This document shows, in pieces, positions 57,147 through 64,000 of a DNA stretch of 64,000 bases. Both the position numbers and the translations under genes were made by a program. Location: contig JADJRG010000025.1 of the NCBI GenBank assembly GCA_016712315.1, positions 1 through 64,000 of the forward strand. The letters run 5' to 3'. Under the pieces are notes generated by a model, which worked only from the letters and a program-made list of their open reading frames with translations, was not told the DNA's origin and made no database searches. The DNA is from Nannocystis sp. (lineage in GTDB: Bacteria; Myxococcota_A; Polyangia; Nannocystales; Nannocystaceae). Every line of letters starts with the position of its first letter. Within the stretch, counting starts at the first letter, position 1.

Positions 57147-57358
57147 CGGCGCTTCGAGGTGCATGAGACGACCCTGCCCGTGTTCCCTTGAGCAGTCAAG
57201 CATCAGCTCGCTTGCCTTGTACCGACCCACCTCGCGGTTATTCTTGTAATGCGAATTACTCGAAGGACGTGTTTCTAAGATCCTGCCCCGTTAGCCAGCG
57301 GTACGCCCCCGTAAATCACGTATCTCAGAATACACTCCATCCCAGTGGACCTGATTTC

Positions 57359-58560
57359 CTAGGACAATTTACCCCCACCCACCCGCCGCAGCACCGCCCC
57401 CAGCCCCATCGCCAGCGCCAGCGCTCTCGCCTCTTCGAGATTAACCGCCGCCTCCACCAGGTCGCCCTGCAGCTTCGCCCGCTCGAGCAGCGCCAGCGGC
57501 AGCATCCAGCCGTGTTGGTTATCGCGGAAGGTCCTGATCGCCGCGCTCAGCTCCTCGTACGCCAGATCCGCCGCTGGGCGGCTCGCCCACGGCGGCTGCA
57601 GCCCCCCGCGCTCGCAGATCGCCGCGAGCCGACCGAAGCCGAGCTGGTCGAGGCCACGAGACACTCGCGCCACGTGTGATTTTTGATGAAAAGCCCTCGC
57701 ACCCTTCAACCTGCGTGACAGCTCCTCGACGCGCTCCTGAAGCTGATCAGCGTCTTCGCCCGCCGCGTGCGCCACCTCGAGCTCATCGAGCAGCATTTCA
57801 CAACACATCCAGCCTGGCCGCGATCCCAGCTCCGCCGTCGGATCGCCGAGCTGCCGTCGCAGCACCGCCGCTGCGCGCGCAAACCACTCCGCTGCGCCGG
57901 CCTCGCCGCGCCGATGTTTGATGTGCCCCTGCGTCGCCAAGGCCTCCATCTGCGCGGTCCCGTGCCCTGACGCCGACGCAAGCTCCACCGCCTCCTCGCT
58001 GTAGCTCGCCGCGCTCTCGGGCTCGTCCTGCCACGCCGCGAGCTCTGCCAGGTCATTCGCGCAGATCGCCGCCCGCTCCGCCGTCCGCTCCGCCCCGCCC
58101 TCGATCCTCTCTCCTTGCTTATGTAGGGATAGGCCGCGGCGATCGCCTCACGCGCGCCCTCCAGCTCGCCCAGGTGCCGCAGCGCCAGCCCAGCGCGGTG
58201 GAGGATCATCGCCTGCAGATCCGGCGCGAGCCCCCTCTTCAGCGCTCCCCACACATACCCCTCGCTTGCGCCTCGCTCCTCAATTTTCAAAAGAAAAAAC
58301 GGCGCGAGCAGCTCGAGCTCCTCGCTGATCTCGCCGAGGTGCCGCGCGAGGTAGCTCCACTGCTCCCGATGCCAGTCATAGCGCGCGATCTCGTCGCGAT
58401 AGATCGCGCCGCTGCGAGCACTGGGTCACCCACCCGTAGCGCGCGATGTACGTCGCGGATCCGCGGCCGCAGCTCACGCAGAGACGGCCCCGCCTGCGCC
58501 GTCGACGGCCGACCTACAGGCGACGGCCCGCGCACTCGATAATGGGCGCCAGTCGTCATG
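57359..58560 (-). pseudogene. Truncated relative of the CHAT-ATPase-TPR gene
   Basis: Read across shifts: LRPRIRDVHRALRVGDPVLAAARS, EQWSYLARHLGEISEELELLAPFF, ILHRAGLALRHLGELEGAREAI, ICANDLAELAAW, then GLGRLAAICERGG-type helices. These align in order with the C-terminal half of the gene at 58883-61904 (KQWSFIARDLGLYAADLDLLAPFF, HHRAALALRNLGRVRDADL, TCANDRAELLVMLG). The CHAT and ATPase halves are gone. It lies head-to-head with that gene. Confidence 0.6.
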
Positions 58561-58689
58561 GATCGATCGCCTCGGCCTCTCGACTGAAGACGCCTCGCGC
58601 CACGCTGCGATCGATCACCAGCAGCTCGAGCGATTCTTCGGCGCCTCCCCCTCGGGGTCACCGCAGGCGAGCTGCTCCACCTGCTCGCC

Positions 58690-58810
58690 GGCCTCGGCCT
58701 CGGGCTCGTCGCGATCAAGGCCCTGCACCCCGAGCACGGTCGTACGCCCGATAAGCGCAGCCGAATTTTTTCTAGCGGCCGTGCTCGGCTCCCAGATCGG
58801 TCGACCATCT
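58690..58810 (+). pseudogene. Fragment of a CCLKGH-type kinase
   Basis: GLGLVAIKALHPEHGRTPDKRSR matches RRRVAIKALHPEHGRQPEQRRR of the kinase at 37077. After a shift at the TTTTTT run, weak similarity continues toward the VIGARVDH segment of that kinase. Nothing before or after is kinase-like. It marks this spot as a graveyard of the same gene families. Confidence 0.5.
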
Positions 58811-58882
58811 CAGCATGAGCGGGATTGACACCCTCGTCGGCGGGTGGTCAAATCCGCGCGTCGCGCGATTCCGGTCCGTCCT

Positions 58883-61800
58883 ATGCCCCAGCGCCGACTC
58901 CTCCTGCTCGCGTCCCTCCCCGATCTCGCCAAGAGCTTCCGGGTCGATCGTGTACACCGCGAGATCGCGCGTCGGGTCGCACGTGCCCGCTTCGGGCGCG
59001 CCTTTGAGGTCGTGGCCCTCCCCGCGGTCCCCCACGAGGAGCTCGCCGGCCTGCTCCGTAGCGTCCGTCCTACCGACCTCCACATCCGCTGTCACGGCCG
59101 CCCTGACGCCCTCTTGCTCGAGGACCGACACGGCCGGGAGGTCGCCCTCCCACTCTCTGAGTTGCAGCACCTGCTCGCGCCCCACGCCAGGCGCTTGCGC
59201 TTCCTCGCCCTCGAGGCTTGCTTCTCTGCCCGGATGGCCGAGCAACTCGCCAGCGCGTCGCGATTGACCGTCGGCATGACCGATCGGATCAACCCCGAGC
59301 ACACGGAGGCGTTCTTCGCCGCTTATTACCAGGCGATCGCGGGCGGGACCTGCCCGATGGACGCCTTCCGCGACGCCCGTCTCTACCTCGAGATCTTCAC
59401 GCCTGATGGCGCACGCACCCCCCGCCTCTGCACCTCGGCCGACGGCGGCGACGGCCTCGTAGCCCCGATCTTCGCCGCCCGCAGCGACGACCGCGATGAC
59501 GACCACGACCAGGACGACGACGCGCTGGGCCAGATCCCGCTCCCAGGGCTCGATCTCGCCCGCCGCGACTTCATAGCCCCCGCGCTGAGGCTTAGCGGGC
59601 GAGGCTCCCCGACGAGGCCGACGCACCCGTGCTCGATCAGCTCGATCGCGCGGCGCGACGGGGCGGCCTGGTCCTGCTCGCCGGCCCGCCCGGCGCCGGC
59701 CGTACTCGCACACTCGCGCTCTGGCTCGAACGCACGCTCGCCCGCCGAGGCGATGACACCGGCCTGCTCTTCGCCTGGTCCTTCGATCTGGTCGGGCAGC
59801 CGGCCGATCCTCGCGCGTTCCTCGGCGCCTTAGCCGATCGTGTCGACCTACCTCGCCTGGCCTGCCTCGAAGGCTCCGACCACGCGCTCGCCCGCGCGCT
59901 CGCCCGCGCGCTCCGCCACGAGCGCTTCGTCCTCGTCCTCGACGGGGTCGTGGCTCAACCCGGCGTTGCCGCCGGCGCCTGTGTCGAGCGCGTCCTCCAC
60001 CCCGGCCTCGCGGCGCTCCTCCGTGGCCTCGAAGGCGCCACGAACGGCGCCTGTGTCTTCACCATCCGCGCCCCCCTCGAGCTCTCCGATCTCGCCCTCC
60101 AGGTGTGTGACCTCCACCCGCTCACCCCGGTCGAGGGATCAGCCTGTCTCTGGAGACATGGCCTCTTGATCCCTGAGCCCGATCTGCTCCGCCTGAGCGA
60201 GGGCCTCCGCGGCAACCGCCTCGCGCTCTCGTGGGTCGCCCGCGCTCCGCGGGACGCCCTCACTCGATCCCCCGCGCCGAACGCTGCCGATCCGCTCATC
60301 GAGGCGATCGACCTCCTCAAGCTCGGCGATGACGCCCGACACGTGCTCACCGCCCTCGTCCTCGCCGGGGGGATCCTCACGGGCGCTCAGCTCGCGCGAA
60401 GCTGGTCCTTCCTCGGATCCGGTGAGCTCCTCGAGGCCTTGGCAGCCCTCACTGATGTCGGCCTCATCCGCGTCGAGCGTCGCCTGCTCGGCGCCCCGCC
60501 TGAGCCTCACCTGCGGGTCGAGCTCACCCACCCCCGCCTCCGGGATCTGGTGCTTCGCCGCTGCGCCCAGGACACCGGCCCGATCCAGCGCCTCTCCATC
60601 GACGATCTCCTCGGCCCTGAGCCTGAGCCGCTCGTCGACGCGCCGCGCGGCCTGCCGGCCCTGCACCAGCGCCTGCTCGCCCTCATCGCACGCGGACAGA
60701 TCGCCGACGCCCTTCGCCTCTACGTCACCCGGATCGCCTGCTACACCCACAACTTCGAGGATGACGCCGCACCGGAGCCTGATCCCGCCCAGCGCACGGG
60801 GATCCCCAAGCAGAAGCAATGGAGCTTCATCGCGCGCGACCTCGGCCTGTACGCCGCTGATCTCGATCTGCTCGCTCCCTTCTTCTCGCGCCCCTTCTCC
60901 GCCGTGCACCCCGACCTCGAGTCGGGCACATGCAGCCGCGCTAGCGCTGTCCTGGCCTTCGACCTCGCCTACATCCACCACCGCGCCGCCCTCGCGCTGC
61001 GCAACCTCGGCCGCGTTCGCGACGCCGATCTACCCTTCGCGGCCGCCTATCTCCGCTACCTCGACCTCCACGATCTCGAGCGCGCCGCGACCTGCGCGAA
61101 CGACCGCGCGGAGCTGCTCGTCATGCTCGGTGATCTCGGCCGCGCCCGCGAAGCCGCCGACCTCGCCGTCGGCCACGCCGCCTCGCATCTCGAGGCGCAG
61201 GAGCGAGGAGCTGCTCACGTCGGTCGGGCCGCCCAACGTCTGCGCCAGGCCCGCGTCACCCGCTCGCTCACCCACGCCACCCTCGGCCACATCTTGCACC
61301 TCAGCGGCGACCTTTCAGGCGCCGCTGAGGCCTTCGCCCGCGCTGAGGCAGAGACTCTGGCGATCGCCAAGGCTGACTCCAAGAGCGCGTCTCCTGGGGA
61401 GATCCCGAGCTCGGCTCAATACCTCTTCTCCCGGCCTGGCCTCTACCACTGGATATTCCTCTTAGGTCTGCTCGAGGACTCAGCCCGCGCCGGCGCGCCG
61501 CTCCGCGCCGACGCGCTCAACGCCCTCGAAGCCCGCCTCAGCGCCGCCAGTACCTGGAACGCTCGCCCTGGGATCAACAAGGTGTCCGTCAGTTATAGCG
61601 AATACGCCCGCGCTCGCCTCTGCGCCGTTCGTCTGATCGTTGCTTAAGCGCCGACGACCGGACGGCGCTCATCGACGCCGCCGAGCTGCACTTCGCCCGA
61701 GCCATCGACCTCCTCCACCGCAGCCACCACACCTGGGCCCTCCCTGAGCTCCACCGCGCCCGCGCCCGCCTGCGCGACCACGCAGGCGACCCGCGAGGCG

Positions 61801-61904
61801 CTACCCTCGACCGCCAAGAAGCCGACCACCTCGCCGCTCGCCTCGACATGCCCGCCAGAGCGTCGCGGTCGACGGGAAGTGGTGCGCAGGCGCGTTCGCG
61901 CTAG
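58883..61904 (+). CDS. CHAT protease-ATPase-TPR protein (two frameshifts)
   Basis: About 1005 residues from MPQRRLLLLASLPDL. CHAT domain (1-190): His in IRCHGRPDALLL, Cys in LALEACFSARMAEQLA, then MTDRINPEHTEAFFAAYYQAI. An acidic linker (DDRDDDHDQDDDA) and a shift near 59610 lead to a STAND-like ATPase: LLAGPPGAGRTRTLALW (Walker A with Arg replacing the Lys) and FVLVLDGVVA. A winged-helix-like part and TPR-like helices follow (HHRAALALRNLGRVRDAD, ANDRAELLVMLGDLGRAREAADLAV). A second shift near 61645 restores AAELHFARAIDLLHRS to the stop at 61904. Caspase-like proteases on STAND frames act in bacterial immunity. The changed Walker Lys may impair ATP hydrolysis. Confidence 0.7.
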
Positions 61905-62029
61905 GCGCGGATTTGACCCCTCGCCCGCGATGATGTCAGCATCGCCTGGGGATCCTGCCGGCGCTCATCGGGCACTTAAGGGTCGATGCGCCGGGGCGAC
62001 TCTCCGGCGGGCAGAGCGAGTGACTTACG

Positions 62030-64000
62030 ATGACGCCCCAGAACGACCCGCAGGACCTCGAGGCGACCACCCCAGCGGTCACCGACGACGCCCTCTTTGC
62101 CCTCTTCAGCGGACCCGACGATGTCCATGACCAGGAGGTGGACGTCGGGCTCGCGCGGATCCGTGAGCGGCTCCTCGGGATCCGTGCCCCCGTGATGATC
62201 GGCGGGCTGGAGCTGCGAGAGGTGCTGGGCGAGGGGGAATGGGTAAGGTCTATTGCGCCTATTCGCCGGGGCTCGAGCGGGAGGTGGCGGTGAAGGTGAT
62301 CCACGTGCGTGGGCGCGACCTTGCGACCCAGGCGCGGGCGCAGGAGCGGCTGCTCGCCGAGGCGCGGATCATGGCGAAGGTGGCCCACGCGAACGTCGTG
62401 ACGATCCACGACGTCGGGACCGAGGGCGATCAGGTCTACTTTGTAATGGAGCGGATCGCCGGTAAGAGCCTGCGAGAGTGGGTCCGGGGCGACGCGCGCG
62501 GATGGGCCGATGTGCTGCGGCTCTTCGTCGGGGCTGGGCGCGGGCTCGCGGCGGTTCATCGCGCGGGGGTCGTGCACAGCGACGTGAAGCCGGAGAACAT
62601 CCTGGTCCAGAGCGATGGCGAGGGGTCTTTGGCCAAGGTCTCCGACTTCGGGGTGGCGCGGCTGGTCCGCGGCGAGAGCGAGGGCGCCGAGCAGGGGCCG
62701 TCGGCCTCGTACGGATACGGAGGCACGCCCTTCTATGAGGCGCCTGAGGTCGCGGCGGGCCGCTGTGACGCGCGCAGCGACGTGTACTCGCTCGCCGTGA
62801 CGCTGTTCGAGGCGCTATGCGGGGGGCATCCGTACGCGCGGAGCTTTGAGGACGTCCTGTCGACGGTGGGCGGTGACGAGGATACGGCGCGGCTGCGGCA
62901 CGCGATGGAGGTCGACGCAGGGGTGAGGCGTGGGGTGATCCTATGGACACGGCGCGGGCGTGCGCTGCCGCGGTGGGTGCGGCGGGCCCTCGAGCGGGGT
63001 GTGGCGGTCGATCCCGCGGAGCGCTTTGCGTCGATGGACGCGCTGGTCTCGGCGATCGACGTCGACCGCCGACGTACGTCGGGCGCGGCGCTCGGGGTCG
63101 TGGCTGCGGTGGGCATGGTGGCGAGCGCGGCGGGCGCGTCGTGGGTGACACAGGAGGCGGCGCTGGCGCCGTGCCGCGCGGGGGAGGAGCGCTTCGCGGC
63201 GGTGTGGTCGGCAGACACGCGGGCGGCGGTGGCGAGCCGTGACGCGATGGGGCCGGTCGTGGCGAGAATGCTCGATCAATACGGCGGGGGCTGGAAGGAC
63301 GCGTACGAGTCGGTGTGCGTGGCGGGCAGCGTCGAGCGCTCGATCTCGCCCGCGGCCCAATCGGCGCGGATGGCCTGCTTGAGCGCGCGGCTCGAGGAGG
63401 TGAAGGGGGCGGCGTCGCACCTTTCAACGGCAGCTCCGGAGCGTCAGCTCGAGCTGGTCTCTGCGCTGCGGCCGGTGAGCCTCTGCGGCGCGCAGGTCGA
63501 CGGGGTGGCGCCGCCGAGCTCGGAGGCGATGAAGTCGCTGGCCGACGAGGCCCGGGCTCGGATCGCGGAGGCTTACGCCCATGAGGTGATGCAGGACTTC
63601 GATGCCGCCTACGCCGCCATCGAGCGGGGGGGGAGGCTCGCGCTGCAGAGCGGGTACGGGCCTGTGATCGCGGAGGCAGAGTACCAACGCGGGCGGGTGA
63701 TCGTGCAAGACGCCCTTCGAAGAGCGCGGCCCTCAGCGCTGGCGATGGTGCCGGGGGGGATCGAGGCGCTGCGCCGCGCCGCCGATCGAGCGGCCTACTT
63801 GGGCTACCGCGGGTTGGCGAGCGAGTCGGTCGACTTCGCCGAGCGGACGGCGAAGCGGCTGGGTGCCGGTGGGCTGGTGGTGGACGTCGACTGGGCGCTG
63901 GAGCGATCGTTGATGCTGGGAGCGTCGCTCTCGGACAAGGAGCGGGCGCAGAAGAAGCTGACGGAGGGGCTCGACTACCTGCGCGGCGACGCGGGGTCGA
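62030..64000 (+). CDS. Hanks-type Ser/Thr kinase with C-terminal TM and helical sensor, partial
   Basis: Starts MTPQNDPQDLEATTPAV and runs off the window. The frame breaks at a G run near 62236; one added G gives LGEGGMGKVYCAY, then VAVKVI, VYFVMERIAG, the catalytic loop as HSDVKPENIL (Arg of HRD replaced by Ser), VSDFGVARLV and FYEAPEVAAGR. A transmembrane helix (ALGVVAAVGMVASAAGA) follows, then an extracellular-type helical region starting with a Cys (PCRAGEERFAAVW), as in many myxobacterial kinases. HSD instead of HRD fits RD-negative kinases. Confidence 0.8.

Overview
The window is about 64 kb of GC-rich DNA with the style of a myxobacterium, most like the Nannocystaceae/Polyangiales. The reasons are Ser/Thr/Asp-rich lipoproteins, a Cys-rich DUF4215-type plus fibrinogen-like surface protein, an outer-surface protein with Gly-X-Thr repeats, several Hanks-type kinases, and many multidomain NTPases. 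The genus is inferred from style only. No rRNA or tRNA gene was recognised.

Layout. Bases 1-4.8 kb: a CheB-CheR-PAS regulator and a hybrid histidine kinase in GTGA overlap, both broken by many frameshifts. 4.8-22.6 kb: mostly ordinary chromosomal genes (DUF1328, AI-2E family permease, fibrinogen-domain lipoprotein, twin radical SAM enzyme, DUF2167, glutathione synthetase, EXPERA-like membrane protein, Gly-X-Thr surface protein, two beta-propeller-like lipoproteins, a GT-C glycosyltransferase, an AsmA/DUF748 protein). 22.6-29.6 kb: accessory DNA with coiled-coil proteins, a 1.3 kb gene-free repeat region, and an IS3-like element (27625-29549) that cut off the 5' part of a kinase gene. 29.6-64 kb: a dense conflict/defence region.

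The defence region holds, in order: a prokaryotic viperin overlapping a DUF2325-like gene; a membrane-tethered sigma-like protein divergent from a P-loop ATPase; an ATPase + TPR-repeat effector pair; a kinase operon with its own candidate promoter; a second ATPase coupled to a ~2000-residue TIR-SEFIR-CHAT-metallophosphoesterase-NACHT-FGE protein; a complete diversity-generating retroelement (DGR); a TIR-NACHT-FGE protein facing it; a coiled-coil protein; gene remnants; a stand-alone TIR protein in a different codon style; and a CHAT-ATPase-TPR protein with a decaying inverted relative.

The main finding is the DGR. An 80-bp template repeat (46910-46989) between avd and the reverse transcriptase matches an 80-bp variable repeat at the 3' end of each of two flanking NACHT genes. 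By my base-by-base comparison all 11 differences to VR1 and all 8 to VR2 fall on template adenines, the signature of adenine-directed mutagenic retrohoming. Both targets are NACHT immune-type ATPases carrying TIR (and, in one, SEFIR, caspase-like and phosphoesterase) domains, with the variable patch on the C-terminal FGE/C-type-lectin fold. The simple reading is a two-receptor, self-diversifying NLR-like immune locus whose sensor surface is rewritten by the DGR. The two 3' ends are inverted repeats that bracket the cassette.

Many genes are intact for several kilobases, but others carry single-base shifts, often at homopolymers. I take most of these as sequencing indels, except for the clearly truncated remnants.
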